From: JAJXXT01 sp963764465
Lineage (GTDB): Bacteria > Pseudomonadota > Alphaproteobacteria > Acetobacterales > Acetobacteraceae
DNA: 64,000 nucleotides
Direction of reading: 5' to 3'
Assembly (NCBI GenBank): GCA_963764465.1
Contig: CAVXSO010000007.1
Location: forward strand, 1,054,001 to 1,118,000
Below are positions 32,081-41,351 of this stretch, piece by piece. The first letter of the stretch is position 1. Each line of letters begins with the position of its first letter. Below the pieces are notes generated by a model that ran no database searches, was not told where the DNA came from, and worked only from the letters and a program-made list of their open reading frames with translations. A program made the position numbers and the translations under genes.

Positions 32081-34000
32081 CTAGAAGCCCCAGCCCACGT
32101 GACGGTCGTTGCCGCGCAGGAGGTTGCGGTAACGGGCCAGCGCGAGCAGCGGGAAATAGAGCTTGTAGCCGTGGTAGCGGAGGTAAAAGACGCGTGGGAA
32201 ACCGACGGCGGTGTAAGGCGCTTCCTCCCACGTGCCATCGGGTCGTTGCATCGACGCCAGGAACGCGATGCCGCGCGCCACCACCTCGCTCTCCGCCTCG
32301 CCCGCCGCCATCAGGCCGAGCAGCGCCCAGGCGGTCTGCGACGGATTGCTGCGGTGATAGCGGCCGCGGTTGCGGCCGGCATAGCTCGCGTTGTCCTCGC
32401 CCCAGCCGCCGTCCTCGCGCTGCGTTTCCCTGAGGAAGCCGACGGCGCGACGCACCGCCGGGTCGTCCGCGGGGATGCCGGCGGCGTTGAGGGCGCAGAG
32501 CGCCGACCAGGTGCCGTAGATGTAGTTGGTACCCCAGCGGCCGAACCAGCTGCCATCGGCTTCCTGCTCCGAACGCAGCCAGGCGAGCGCGCGGGCGATG
32601 GCGTCCCCGTCATCGGGATTGCCATTCTGGGCAAGGAACGAAATGCAGCGGGCCGTGACATCCGCGGTCGGCGGATCGAGCAGCGCGCCGTGATCGGCGA
32701 AGGGGATGTGGTTCAGCACCATGTGGTCGTTGTCGGCGTCGAACGCACCCCAGCCGCCGCCGCGGCACTGCATGCCGCGGATCCAGGCGCGGGCGCGCTC
32801 GATGGCCGCCGTGTTGGCGCCGGCGGCATTCGCCCCACTGGTGCCACGGCGTTCCCGATCCAGCAGCATGCCGACGACGGCGGTATCGTCCACATCAGGG
32901 TAATGGTCGTTTCGATACTGGAACGCCCATCCACCCACCGGCGCACGCGGCCGGGCGCGTGCCCAGTCGCCCGCGACGTCGCGGATCTCGCGGTCACGCA
33001 GCCAGGCATTGGCGGTGCTGACCGGCGCATCCGCGCGCGCATCATCCGTGCCCTTGGCGGCTTCCGCCAGCGCGTGGCCGGCGAGCGCCGTGTCCCAGAC
33101 CGGCGAGAGGCAGGGCTGCACCCAGGCGCGATCCGGTTCGCGAACCACGAGTTTCCGCAGTGCCTGCCAGGCGATGGCGGCTTGCGGATCCTCCGGCGGG
33201 ATGCCCAGCGTGTCGAACATCATCGCGGCGTTGGCCATGGCGGGGTAGATGCCGCCCAGCCCATCCTCGCCGTTGAGGCGCTCGGTGACGAAGGCGACGG
33301 CCGTGTCGATGGCACGCTGGCGTGTCGCGCGCGGAAGCAGCTTCTCGAGCGGGCGAAGGGCCTGGTCGATGTAGCGGAAGCAGACGCCCCAGCGCGAACG
33401 GTACGGCCCGCGAATCCAGTCGCGCACCCGTTCCGGGGGTGTGACGAACAGCTCCTGCACGCGCACGCCGCGCGGATTGCGCGCGCGCGGCTTCAGCGCC
33501 ATCAGCACCAGCAGCGGCACGATCACGGTGCGCGACCAGTACGACACCTTGTCGAGGTGGAACGGGAACCACCGTGGCAGCAGCATGATCTCGACCGGCA
33601 TCACCGGCACCGCACGCCACGGAACCTCCCCGTAAAGAGCGAGCTGGGCGCGCGTGAACACGTTGGAGCGTTCGGCGCCGCCGGCGGCGAGGATCGCCTC
33701 GCGCGCGCGGCGCATATGCGGCGCGTCCGGTGAATCGCCGATCATCTTCAGCGCGAAATAGGCCTTCACGCTGGCGGAAAGGTCGAAGGCACCATCATGG
33801 AACAGCGGCCAACCACCGTGTTCCGCCTGGATGCCGCGCAGGTAGACGCCGATGCCGGTCTCGAGCGGCACGTCCGGCCGGTCGAGGAAATGCGTGAGCA
33901 GCACGTACTCGGCGGGGATGGTGGCGTCGGCTTCCAGCGGGAAGACGAAATGACCGTCCTCGCGCCGGTGCGTGAGCAGCGCCGAGCGCGCGCGCGTCAC
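32081..34000 (-). CDS. hpnF: squalene-hopene cyclase
   Basis: This is a protein of about 640 residues with the catalytic DVDDTAV (DxDD) motif and many QW-type repeats (for example GWGAFDADND, DGSWFGRWG, DGGWGEDN, DGTWEE). It cyclises squalene to hopene and hopanol at the inner membrane. The start is unclear. The conserved N-terminal helix (ALIDDAVTRARSALL) has no ATG, GTG or TTG before its Val codon. The first standard start is that GTG at 34000. An ATG at 34049 is one base out of frame, so initiation may use CTG or ATT, or a base may be missing. The rest of the frame is intact. It lies between hpnE and hpnG. Confidence 0.93.
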   Translation of the reverse strand: MTRARSALLTHRREDGHFVFPLEADATIPAEYVLLTHFLDRPDVPLETGIGVYLRGIQAEHGGWPLFHDGAFDLSASVKAYFALKMIGDSPDAPHMRRAREAILAAGGAERSNVFTRAQLALYGEVPWRAVPVMPVEIMLLPRWFPFHLDKVSYWSRTVIVPLLVLMALKPRARNPRGVRVQELFVTPPERVRDWIRGPYRSRWGVCFRYIDQALRPLEKLLPRATRQRAIDTAVAFVTERLNGEDGLGGIYPAMANAAMMFDTLGIPPEDPQAAIAWQALRKLVVREPDRAWVQPCLSPVWDTALAGHALAEAAKGTDDARADAPVSTANAWLRDREIRDVAGDWARARPRAPVGGWAFQYRNDHYPDVDDTAVVGMLLDRERRGTSGANAAGANTAAIERARAWIRGMQCRGGGWGAFDADNDHMVLNHIPFADHGALLDPPTADVTARCISFLAQNGNPDDGDAIARALAWLRSEQEADGSWFGRWGTNYIYGTWSALCALNAAGIPADDPAVRRAVGFLRETQREDGGWGEDNASYAGRNRGRYHRSNPSQTAWALLGLMAAGEAESEVVARGIAFLASMQRPDGTWEEAPYTAVGFPRVFYLRYHGYKLYFPLLALARYRNLLRGNDRHVGWGF

Positions 34001-34059
34001 AGCGTCGTCGATCAGGGCAAGGTCGGTGGCAAGCAGCGAGTTCGAGCATCGCGGGTAAA

Positions 34060-35343
34060 TTACGCAGGAATGGGGCCGGTTTGGGGCGTCGTGCCCAGGT
34101 CCAGGAGGATGGCGGCGGCACGATCGCCGGACCTGATGGCACCTTCGATCGTTGCGGGCAAGCCGGTTGCGGTCCAGTCCCCGGCGAGGACGAGGTTTGC
34201 CAGTGCCGTGTGCGGGCCTGGGCGGCGTGCGTTCTGCGCCGGGGTGGCGGCAAAGGTGGCGCGGCGCTCCTTGACCACGCGCCAGGCGGGCATCGGCGCC
34301 GCGAGCCCGGCGGCGGCAGCGACTTCCGGCCACACGGTGCGGGCCAGCTCGCCGGCGTCGCGGTCCACCAGGCGGTTGGCGGCGGAAATGGTGACGGAAA
34401 GCACGTGCGGGCGGGCGAACAGCCACTCCGCCGTGCCGCCGACGATGCCGATGAAGCCCGCGCCGCCCGGGAGTTCCGCCGTGATGCGGTAGTGCAGGTT
34501 GACGATGGCCTCGAACGCATCGGGCGCGGTGAGGCCGGGCAGCAGCGTCGGCGCGACGGCCGCCGGCACCGCAAGCACGACGGCGTCGTCCGGTCCCAGC
34601 GCGACCTCGCCGCCAGCGAAGCGCAACACCGCGACGCGGCCGGACTCGGCTTCGATGGCGGCGAGGCGGGCGCCGAAGCGCGGCTGCCCGCCGCGCGCCG
34701 TGAGGAAATCGCGCGCGGGGTCGACGAAGCTTTCCGAAAGCCCGGCGCGCGCGACGAGCGGCCGGCAGGCGGCACCGCCCTCCGCCAGCGTCTGCGCCAC
34801 GACCGCGCCGAGCAACGTCGCGTCGGCCTCCGCGGGCATGGTGTTGAGGGCGGCGATCGCCAGCGGCTCCAGCAGGCGGCGCGCGAGCACGCCCGGGCCG
34901 AGCAGCGAGGCCACGGTCTCGCCGGGCCGCGCGCGCATCAGCCGGCGCAGGGCCAGGAATTCGGAGAGGTGCGCGCCAGGCACGCGGCGCGACGGGGCGA
35001 GCACCCACCACGGGACGCGCCCCGCGTTGGGCGCGATGGTCCAGCGCAGCCCGGACGGCAGCTCCACGAAGGGAAAGATCGGGCGTGCGGGCCCGATCAG
35101 CGGATCGCGCGCGCCGATGCGGGCGAGATAGGCCATTGCCGCCCGGTTGCCCGAGAGCAGCAGGTGGTTCCCGTTGTCGATGACGACGCCGAGCTCGCGA
35201 TCCGGGTAGGAACGCGCCCGGCCGCCGGCGGCGGGCCCCGCCTCGTACACGGAGACGCGTATACCGCGCGCGGCGAGCGACGTGGCGGCGGCAAGGCCCG
35301 CGAGGCCGGCGCCGACGACATGGACGTGTGTTGGCAGGGTCAC
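34060..35343 (-). CDS. hpnE: hydroxysqualene dehydroxylase HpnE
   Basis: This is a 427-residue FAD-dependent amine-oxidase/desaturase-like protein. The Rossmann motif is VVGAGLAGLAAATSLAARG with VYEAGPAAGGRARS. The C-terminal FAD-binding segment is LVLAGDWTATGLPATIEGAIRSG. HpnE reduces hydroxysqualene to squalene, the last of the three HpnC/D/E steps. The GTG start at 35343 overlaps the hpnD stop (GTGA). Confidence 0.93.
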   Translation of the reverse strand: MTLPTHVHVVGAGLAGLAAATSLAARGIRVSVYEAGPAAGGRARSYPDRELGVVIDNGNHLLLSGNRAAMAYLARIGARDPLIGPARPIFPFVELPSGLRWTIAPNAGRVPWWVLAPSRRVPGAHLSEFLALRRLMRARPGETVASLLGPGVLARRLLEPLAIAALNTMPAEADATLLGAVVAQTLAEGGAACRPLVARAGLSESFVDPARDFLTARGGQPRFGARLAAIEAESGRVAVLRFAGGEVALGPDDAVVLAVPAAVAPTLLPGLTAPDAFEAIVNLHYRITAELPGGAGFIGIVGGTAEWLFARPHVLSVTISAANRLVDRDAGELARTVWPEVAAAAGLAAPMPAWRVVKERRATFAATPAQNARRPGPHTALANLVLAGDWTATGLPATIEGAIRSGDRAAAILLDLGTTPQTGPIPA

Positions 35344-36209
35344 GAAATCCCGAAGCGCAGCGCGATGTAGAGTTTTTCCCAGATCGGCAGGCTGACGCGG
35401 CGGTGCACGTCGCGCCAGCCGCTCGCGCGCACACGGCGCAGGATGGCAGCGTAGGTGGCACCCATCAGCCGTGCGGGCTTCATCGCCGCCTGCTCGCACC
35501 GCCGCATTGCTTCGTCGGCGGCGACGAAATGCGCTTCCGCCCTTGCGGCGAGCCTGGCCGCGGCGCGGGGCAGGTTCGGGCTTGCCAGGGCGTCCGGCAG
35601 GCGCGGCGGCACATCCTCCGCTTCCAGGTCCTCGCGCGGCAGGTAGAGCCGGCCGCGCTCGGCGTCCTCACCGACATCGCGCAGGATGTTGGTCATCTGC
35701 AGCGCGCGGCCGAGATGGTAGGCGACGTCGTCCGCCGCCGGCGACGCGTCGCCGAAGGCGCGGACGGAGAGCCGCCCAACGGCGGCGGCGACGCGATCGC
35801 AATAAAGGTCGAGCGTCGCGAGATCGGGTGCCACGATGGGATCCGCGGCGTCCATCGCCATGCCGTTCACGACGGCGAGGAAATCCTCCTCCCGCAGCCC
35901 GTAGGCGGCGATCGCCGGGCGCAGCACGCGCGTCACCGCCTCGTCGGCGCGGCCCTCCGCGAAGAGGGCGGCGATGCGCGCGCGCCAGGCGTCCAGGCGC
36001 GGCGCCTTCTCGGCGAACTGCACCTCGTCATCGGCGATATCGTCGACGATGCGGCAGAACGCGTAGATCGCGTACATCGCCTGGCGGCGCGGCAGGGGCA
36101 GCACCGCCATGCCGCGATAGAAACTGGTGCCGGCGGCGCGCACGAGAGCCGCGACCTCGTCGAGATCGGCGCGGCTCGCATCGAGCCCGGCCAACGCCTT
36201 GCCGCTCAT
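35340..36209 (-). CDS. hpnD: presqualene diphosphate synthase HpnD
   Basis: This is a 289-residue squalene/phytoene synthase-family enzyme. The two Asp-rich motifs are IVDDIADDE and NILRDVGEDAERGRLYLP. SFYRGMAVLP and AMYAIYAFCR mark the start of the fold. HpnD joins two farnesyl diphosphates to presqualene diphosphate. The start overlaps the hpnC stop by four bases. Confidence 0.94.
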   Translation of the reverse strand: MSGKALAGLDASRADLDEVAALVRAAGTSFYRGMAVLPLPRRQAMYAIYAFCRIVDDIADDEVQFAEKAPRLDAWRARIAALFAEGRADEAVTRVLRPAIAAYGLREEDFLAVVNGMAMDAADPIVAPDLATLDLYCDRVAAAVGRLSVRAFGDASPAADDVAYHLGRALQMTNILRDVGEDAERGRLYLPREDLEAEDVPPRLPDALASPNLPRAAARLAARAEAHFVAADEAMRRCEQAAMKPARLMGATYAAILRRVRASGWRDVHRRVSLPIWEKLYIALRFGIS

Positions 36210-37072
36210 GCCCGCGCTCCGTGCTTGCCAGGCCCGGGCTTGGGGAAATGGGCGAAGGCGGCGACCAGGCTTGCGGCGAAATCGATGCGTTTCAGCGCGA
36301 CGCGGCCCGCGACCGGATCGCCGTGGCGCAGGCGTCGCGAGAGCCGCCGCGCGAGCCCGTCGATCGCCGCAGTCTCGAGGCGAAGCCTGCGGTCGCGCAC
36401 GAAGGCGGGGAGAAGCTTGCCTGCCATCAGTGCGTCGCAACGGTCGAGCAGCGCGTCGAAGGTCGCGCGCAGGCCGGCGGTGGCGGAGGGGCGGCGCAGA
36501 TCGCCGACGGTCGCGTTGGCGGCGCTCAGCATATCGAGCGGCAGGTAGCAGCGGTCGAGATTGGCAAGGTCTTTCGTTGCATCCTGTAGATGGTTGAGCA
36601 CCTGCAACACGCTGCAGAGCGCGTCCGAGGCCGGCCAGGTGTCGCGAGCCTCGCGATGCAGGTCCAGCACGTGGCGGCCCACGGGCATCGCGGAGTGGCG
36701 GCAATAGTCGAGCAGCTCGTCCCAGCTTTCGTAGCGCTTCTTGGTCGCATCCTGGCGGAAGGCGATGAGCAGGTCGCGGGCGTGGCGGTCCGTGGTGCCG
36801 GTCTGCGCAAGGCTCGCGCGCAGGGCCGTCGCACTCGGGCTGCCGCCGGTCTGCGCGCCGGTCAGCACCGCCTCCATCGTGTCGAGCCGCGCGATCTTGT
36901 CCTCGGGTGCGAGCGTCGCGCTGTCGGCGATGTCGTCGGCGTTGCGCGCGAAGGCGTAGAAGGCATGAACCGCGGGACGCAGATGGGCGGCGATCAGAAA
37001 GGAGCCGACGGGGAAGTTCTCGTCGCCACGGTCCTTGCCGGACCATTCCTCGACGGAGGCGGTGGCGCTCAC
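36206..37072 (-). CDS. hpnC: hydroxysqualene synthase HpnC
   Basis: This is a 288-residue squalene/phytoene synthase-family protein. GDENFPVGSFLIAAHLRP at the N-terminus is the HpnC hallmark. The Asp motifs are RNADDIAD and LQDATKDLANLDRCYLPLD. HpnC converts presqualene diphosphate to hydroxysqualene. The GTG start at 37072 overlaps the hpnB stop (GTGA); no upstream ATG fits. Confidence 0.94.
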   Translation of the reverse strand: MSATASVEEWSGKDRGDENFPVGSFLIAAHLRPAVHAFYAFARNADDIADSATLAPEDKIARLDTMEAVLTGAQTGGSPSATALRASLAQTGTTDRHARDLLIAFRQDATKKRYESWDELLDYCRHSAMPVGRHVLDLHREARDTWPASDALCSVLQVLNHLQDATKDLANLDRCYLPLDMLSAANATVGDLRRPSATAGLRATFDALLDRCDALMAGKLLPAFVRDRRLRLETAAIDGLARRLSRRLRHGDPVAGRVALKRIDFAASLVAAFAHFPKPGPGKHGARA

Positions 37073-38196
37073 GCGGCGTCCCCCGTGGTCGTATTGGGGT
37101 AGGCGCGGGACTTCCATTGCACGCCGCGGCCGGCATGATGCGCGAATGCCGCGGCGATCGTCGCCCCCTTGTAGAAGGTCGCGACCAGCGGCAGGAATGC
37201 GGCCCAGAACCAGGCGCACTGGTAGCGCCGCAGGCTCGGCAGATAGATTGCCGCCATCACCGCCCATGCGATGAAGCCCAGCGCCCGCGCGAGACCATGG
37301 CCGAACAGGGCGAGCGCGGGTGGTGCGAGAAAAACCAGCGCCAACCCCAGCAGCGTGCCGACCAGCAGCATCGGCGAGTTGCCGAGTTGCACATAGGCGG
37401 AGCGGGCGATCATGCGGCCGATGTCGCGCCATGAGGGATAGGGGCGGATGGAGCGCGCGAGCGGGGTGTGCAGCAGTGCGATCGGCGCGCGCGGCTTGAC
37501 GGCGCGAGCCAGCGATACATCGTCGATCAGGGCGCCCCGGATCACCTCGATGCCGCCAGCCGCGAGCAGCGTGTCGCGCCGGATCAGCACCGTGCCGCCG
37601 GCAGCGGCGGCGGTACGACGGCGTCGATCGTTGACCCAGCGGAACGGATAGAGCATCTGGAAGAAATGCACGAAGGCTGGAATGAGCGCGCGCTCCGCGA
37701 TGCTCTCGCAGCGCAGCGCCACCATGCCGCTCACCATGCCCAGGCCGCCTGCCTGCATGACCGCGAGCAGCGAGGTGGCATGGGCGGGATCATGCACGAT
37801 GTCGGCATCCGTGAGCAGGATCAGCGCCTCGTCGCTGGCGGCGATGCCCTGCTGCACCGCCCAGAGCTTGCCGGCCCAGCCGGGCGGGCGCGGCGCGCCA
37901 TTGAGAACGGTGAGGCGCTCGCTGCCGGGCAGCGAGCGGGCGATCGCCGCGGTGCCGTCACTGCTCTCGTCGTCCACCAGTATCACCCGCAACGGGCCGG
38001 GATAGTCTTGCGCCAGCAGTGAGCCGATCGCGGCGGCGATCGTGGGCGCCTCGTCGCGCGCGGGAACCACGACGACGAGTGGCGGGGCCGTATCGGGTGT
38101 GGCGCGCGGCAGCACCGGCTGCGTACGCCACCATCCGCCGCGCAGCAGTGCGAGATAGAGCCAGGCCAGCAGGGCCAGCACCGCGACGACGGTCAT
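37069..38196 (-). CDS. hpnB: hopanoid-cluster glycosyltransferase HpnB
   Basis: This is a 375-residue membrane GT2 protein. An N-terminal helix is followed by VVVPARDEAPTI, ILVDDESSDGT, LLTDADIVHDP, and three or more C-terminal helices. HpnB is found in nearly all hpnA-F operons, but its substrate has not been established. It may glycosylate hopanoids. The start overlaps the hpnA stop (ATGA). Confidence 0.92.
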   Translation of the reverse strand: MTVVAVLALLAWLYLALLRGGWWRTQPVLPRATPDTAPPLVVVVPARDEAPTIAAAIGSLLAQDYPGPLRVILVDDESSDGTAAIARSLPGSERLTVLNGAPRPPGWAGKLWAVQQGIAASDEALILLTDADIVHDPAHATSLLAVMQAGGLGMVSGMVALRCESIAERALIPAFVHFFQMLYPFRWVNDRRRRTAAAAGGTVLIRRDTLLAAGGIEVIRGALIDDVSLARAVKPRAPIALLHTPLARSIRPYPSWRDIGRMIARSAYVQLGNSPMLLVGTLLGLALVFLAPPALALFGHGLARALGFIAWAVMAAIYLPSLRRYQCAWFWAAFLPLVATFYKGATIAAAFAHHAGRGVQWKSRAYPNTTTGDAA

Positions 38197-39203
38197 TCCG
38201 GCACCACCCCCGCGGCGCGGAACCAGGCGATCGCGTCGCGCACGGCAAGCCTGGCCGAGCGTGGCGTGTATCCCAGCTCGCGCATCGCCTTGGCAGAGGA
38301 AAAGAACATCTTCTTGCGCGCCATGCGCAGATGGTCGCGCGTCACCACCGGTTCGATACCAAAACGGCCCAGCAGCTCGCAGGCCACGGCAACAGGCCAG
38401 AGCGGTGCCACCGGCAGTGCGATGCGCGGCGGCTTGCGTCCCGCTGCCTCGGCGACAATGGCCAGGAGGTCGCGCAGGAGCAGGTTCTCCGAGCCCAGGA
38501 TGTAGCGCTCGCCGACGCGGCCGCGCTCGAGGGCGAGCGCGTGGCCTTCCGCCACGTCGTCCACGTGGACGATGTTGAGGCCGGTATCGACATAGGCCGG
38601 GATGCGCCCGGCGGCGGCGTCGGCGATCATGCGTCCGGTGGGGGTGGGCTTGATGTCGCGCGGGCCGACGGGGCCCGCGGGGTTGACGATGACGGCGGGC
38701 AGGCCGCGCTCGCGCACCAGGCGCAGCACCGCCTGTTCCGCCTGGTATTTGGAGCGCTTGTAGACGCCGACGATGGTCTCGGCGGTGACGCGGGTGTCCT
38801 CGTCGGCTTCGCCGCCGTTGGGATCGAGCCCGAGAGCGGCGACGGAGCTGCAATGCACGATCCGCTCGACGCCGGCGGCAAGGGATGCCTCCATCAGCGC
38901 CGTGGTGCCATCGACGTTGGCGGCGATCATGGCGCCGGGATCCGGAACCCAGATCCGGTAGTCGGCGGCGACGTGCACCACGTAGCGGCAACCAGCGACG
39001 GCGCCGGCGAGGCTGCGGGGCTGGCGCAGGTCGCCCTCCACCAGTTCAGCCTCGATCCCGGCGAGGTTGCGCCGGTCGGAGCCTGGGCGGACCAGCAGGC
39101 GCAGCTTGTGGCCGCGTGCCGCGAGCGTGCGCGCGACGGCGGAGCCAACGAAGCCGGTGGCGCCGGTCAGCAGCGTTGCGTCGGTGTTCAGGGGAGCGGC
39201 CAT
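38193..39203 (-). CDS. hpnA: NAD-dependent epimerase-like protein HpnA
   Basis: This 336-residue extended SDR has GATGFVGSAVARTL at the start, VVHVAADYRIW, and YKRSKYQAEQAVL carrying the YxxxK catalytic pair. HpnA belongs to the hopanoid-associated sugar epimerase/dihydroflavonol-reductase-like family. Its exact reaction is not settled. It is the promoter-proximal gene of the seven-gene operon hpnA-G. The ATG at 39203 was chosen because the Rossmann fold starts right after it. Confidence 0.93.
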   Translation of the reverse strand: MAAPLNTDATLLTGATGFVGSAVARTLAARGHKLRLLVRPGSDRRNLAGIEAELVEGDLRQPRSLAGAVAGCRYVVHVAADYRIWVPDPGAMIAANVDGTTALMEASLAAGVERIVHCSSVAALGLDPNGGEADEDTRVTAETIVGVYKRSKYQAEQAVLRLVRERGLPAVIVNPAGPVGPRDIKPTPTGRMIADAAAGRIPAYVDTGLNIVHVDDVAEGHALALERGRVGERYILGSENLLLRDLLAIVAEAAGRKPPRIALPVAPLWPVAVACELLGRFGIEPVVTRDHLRMARKKMFFSSAKAMRELGYTPRSARLAVRDAIAWFRAAGVVPE

Positions 39204-39374
39204 GGCGCGCCCGTATAGACGCAGGGGCGCGACGGATGAAGCTGCCCGCTCCGAAGGGGCGCGTTTGCCGGGGCGGGCGGCTTTGGCCGGGTTCGGCGTG
39301 TGGTAGCCAACCCCTTGAATCATAACCAGCCGCACTGGCGGACGGGTTTATAACGCTACGTTCACGGGCGGCTG

Positions 39375-40793
39375 ATGGCCGATGAACGCCTGCCCGCTAT
39401 CCGAGGGAGGCCGGTCGAAAAGCCACCGGTGGAGGGGGTTGGGTTGGCCGATGGCGGGCAATTCGGGCCGCAACTGCAGGGGTTCTGGGGCCGCACCTCC
39501 CTGGCCGAGCGCCTGAGCGCGCGGCTGGCGCGGGCCGGCATCCATTACGCCTGGGTGATGCTGGTCCTCACCTTCCTGACAATGCTTGCCACCTCCGCGG
39601 CGATGGGGATGGCGGGCGTGCTGATGCGCCCGCTGCAGGACCAGTTCGCGTGGTCATCGGGCGCGGTTTCCGGCGCCATGGCGCTGCGGCTGGTGCTCTA
39701 TGGGCTGACCGGACCGTTCGCCGCCGCGCTGATGCTGCGTTATGGCCTGCGCCGTGCCATCTGCAGCGCGCTGTTCTGCATCACGCTCGGGTTGCTGCTG
39801 ATCACGCGCATGTCCGCGCTGTGGCAGCTCTACGTCTTCTGGGGCCTGTTCGTGGGCTTCGGCACCGGCATGACGGCGATCGTGCTCGGTGCCACAGTCG
39901 CCAACGACTGGTTCGGCAGACGGCGCGGGCTGGCCATCGGCATCATGGCGACGGCCGCGGCGAGCGGCGTGCTTGCCTTCATTCCGATCTCCGCCTGGAT
40001 CGCGGAGCATGTCGGCTGGCGGCTGTCGGTGGTCCCGCCCATCGCGCTGTGTTCGGTGGCGTTCGTGCTGGTGGCGCTGCTGGCGCGCGACCACCCCTTC
40101 GAACTCGGCCTCGCGGCCTACGGCAGCATCACGCCGATGGCACGGCCGGCGCGCCGGACAGGGGCGGCGCGGCTGTCGTTCGACGCGCTGAAACAGGTGC
40201 TGCCGACCCGCTCCTTCTGGGTCCTGATCGGCGGCTTCGCGGTCTGCGGCTTTACCACCAACGGATTGATGCAGACACACTTCATCCCGCTGCTGCAGGA
40301 CCACGGCATTGCCGAGGTCGCCGCCGCGGGCGTGTTCGCGATGATGGCCGTGTTCGATTTCGTGGGCGCGATCGGGGCTGGCTACCTCACAGACCGTTAC
40401 GATCCGCGCAAGCTGCTCATGGCCTATTACCTGGTTCGCGGCGTGGTGCTGATCCTGCTGCCGCTGTCCGGCTTCTCCACCTGGGAGCTGGGCGTGTTCG
40501 GGGCGATCTACGGGCTCGGGTGGATCGCGCCGGTGCCGCCGACGATCCGGCTGACGACCGAATCGTTCGGCGCGGCGCAGGGCTCGCTCGTGTTCGGCTG
40601 GGTGTTCGCCAGCCACCAGTTCGGCGCCGCGGTGGCCGCCCTCGGCGCCGGCATGCTGCGCGACTCGTTCGGCTCCTACATGCCGTCCTTCGTGTTTGGC
40701 GGCGTGGTCTGCCTCGTCGCCGGCCTCACCGCGCTGCTTGTGCCGCGGGAGCCGCGCGCGGTGTTCGGCGGCGTGGCGGTACCGGCCGAGTAG
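39375..40793 (+). CDS. major facilitator superfamily transporter
   Basis: This 472-residue protein has a 55-residue cytoplasmic N-terminus followed by twelve helices. The loop 2-3 motif reads LMLRYGLRRAI, DWFGRRRGLAIGIMATAAASG matches the oxalate/formate antiporter-like (monocarboxylate) branch, and loop 8-9 has GYLTDRYDPRKLL. It probably moves an organic anion. It diverges from hpnA across 171 bp, with no clear promoter by eye. Confidence 0.85.
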   Translation: MADERLPAIRGRPVEKPPVEGVGLADGGQFGPQLQGFWGRTSLAERLSARLARAGIHYAWVMLVLTFLTMLATSAAMGMAGVLMRPLQDQFAWSSGAVSGAMALRLVLYGLTGPFAAALMLRYGLRRAICSALFCITLGLLLITRMSALWQLYVFWGLFVGFGTGMTAIVLGATVANDWFGRRRGLAIGIMATAAASGVLAFIPISAWIAEHVGWRLSVVPPIALCSVAFVLVALLARDHPFELGLAAYGSITPMARPARRTGAARLSFDALKQVLPTRSFWVLIGGFAVCGFTTNGLMQTHFIPLLQDHGIAEVAAAGVFAMMAVFDFVGAIGAGYLTDRYDPRKLLMAYYLVRGVVLILLPLSGFSTWELGVFGAIYGLGWIAPVPPTIRLTTESFGAAQGSLVFGWVFASHQFGAAVAALGAGMLRDSFGSYMPSFVFGGVVCLVAGLTALLVPREPRAVFGGVAVPAE

Positions 40794-40844
40794 CGCCCGG
40801 GTTCGGGCCGGGACCGAAATCACGCCCGGACGTGGCGAGGGCGC

Positions 40845-41186
40845 CTATTGCAGGCGCAGGAGATGGTCCGCGTGGCGCCAGCGTGACCCATGCAGTTGCG
40901 CCGACGCGACCCGGACCGAGTGCAGCGTGCCTTCGATCTCGCGGCGCCAGAATTCCAGGAACTGCTTCAGCACCGGATAGTCGGGGTCCTGGTCCATCTG
41001 CTGCCAGACGAAGCTCTGCAGCACGCCGGGGTGATCCGGCAGGTGATAGACGATCTCTGCCGTCGTGAGCCGCCATGGACGCAGGATCGGCACGTTCTTC
41101 TCGGGCGAAAACAGGGTCGGGTCGGGCATCGTGCGTGATGTCTCCAGCATGACGTTCGGTGGCGTGCTGAGCGCCGTGAGAGGCAT
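40845..41186 (-). CDS. usg: Usg family protein
   Basis: The protein has about 113 residues. WRLTTAEIVYHLPDHPGVLQ followed by FVWQQMDQDPDYP and FLEFWRREIEGTLHSVRVA is the full signature of the alphaproteobacterial Usg family (first described upstream of trp genes in Caulobacter). Its function is unknown. The beginning is uncertain: Met codons at 41186, 41150 and 41129 are all in frame, and the conserved region starts after the last. It converges with the MFS gene. Confidence 0.85.
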   Translation of the reverse strand: MPLTALSTPPNVMLETSRTMPDPTLFSPEKNVPILRPWRLTTAEIVYHLPDHPGVLQSFVWQQMDQDPDYPVLKQFLEFWRREIEGTLHSVRVASAQLHGSRWRHADHLLRLQ

Positions 41187-41284
41187 TCCCTGAGGCTCGT
41201 AGCCCGTCTGGCGCGGGCCTGAGTGGGGAGCATGGCACGGGAGGGGCGCCGGATGGCAAGAAAAAACATAACTGAATCAGCGTT

Positions 41285-41311
41285 TTATCACTCATCTACC
41301 AAGAGTGCTGC
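41285..41311 (+). promoter_or_regulatory. upstream CIRCE-like element (HrcA operator)
   Basis: TTATCACTC, nine bases, GAGTGCTGC. This matches the CIRCE consensus TTAGCACTC-N9-GAGTGCTAA with one mismatch on the left and two on the right. It lies 9 bp upstream of the predicted -35 box of groESL. Confidence 0.65.
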
Positions 41312-41320
41312 CGGGAGTCC

Positions 41321-41349
41321 TTGACGATGGATCCTCATCACCCTAGATC
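41321..41349 (+). promoter_or_regulatory. groESL promoter
   Basis: TTGACG at 41321-41326, a 17-bp spacer, and TAGATC at 41344-41349 form a vegetative-type promoter. It sits between two CIRCE elements and ends two bases before the second. Confidence 0.65.
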
Positions 41350-41351
41350 GC

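Noticed and set aside
34047..34049. ATG at 34049 as start of squalene-hopene cyclase
   Set aside because: It is one base out of frame with the conserved protein, so it is not used as the start. The discrepancy is reported as a finding.
40800..40845. Terminator between the MFS gene and usg
   Set aside because: Only a short gcccgggttcgggc hairpin without a T run is present.
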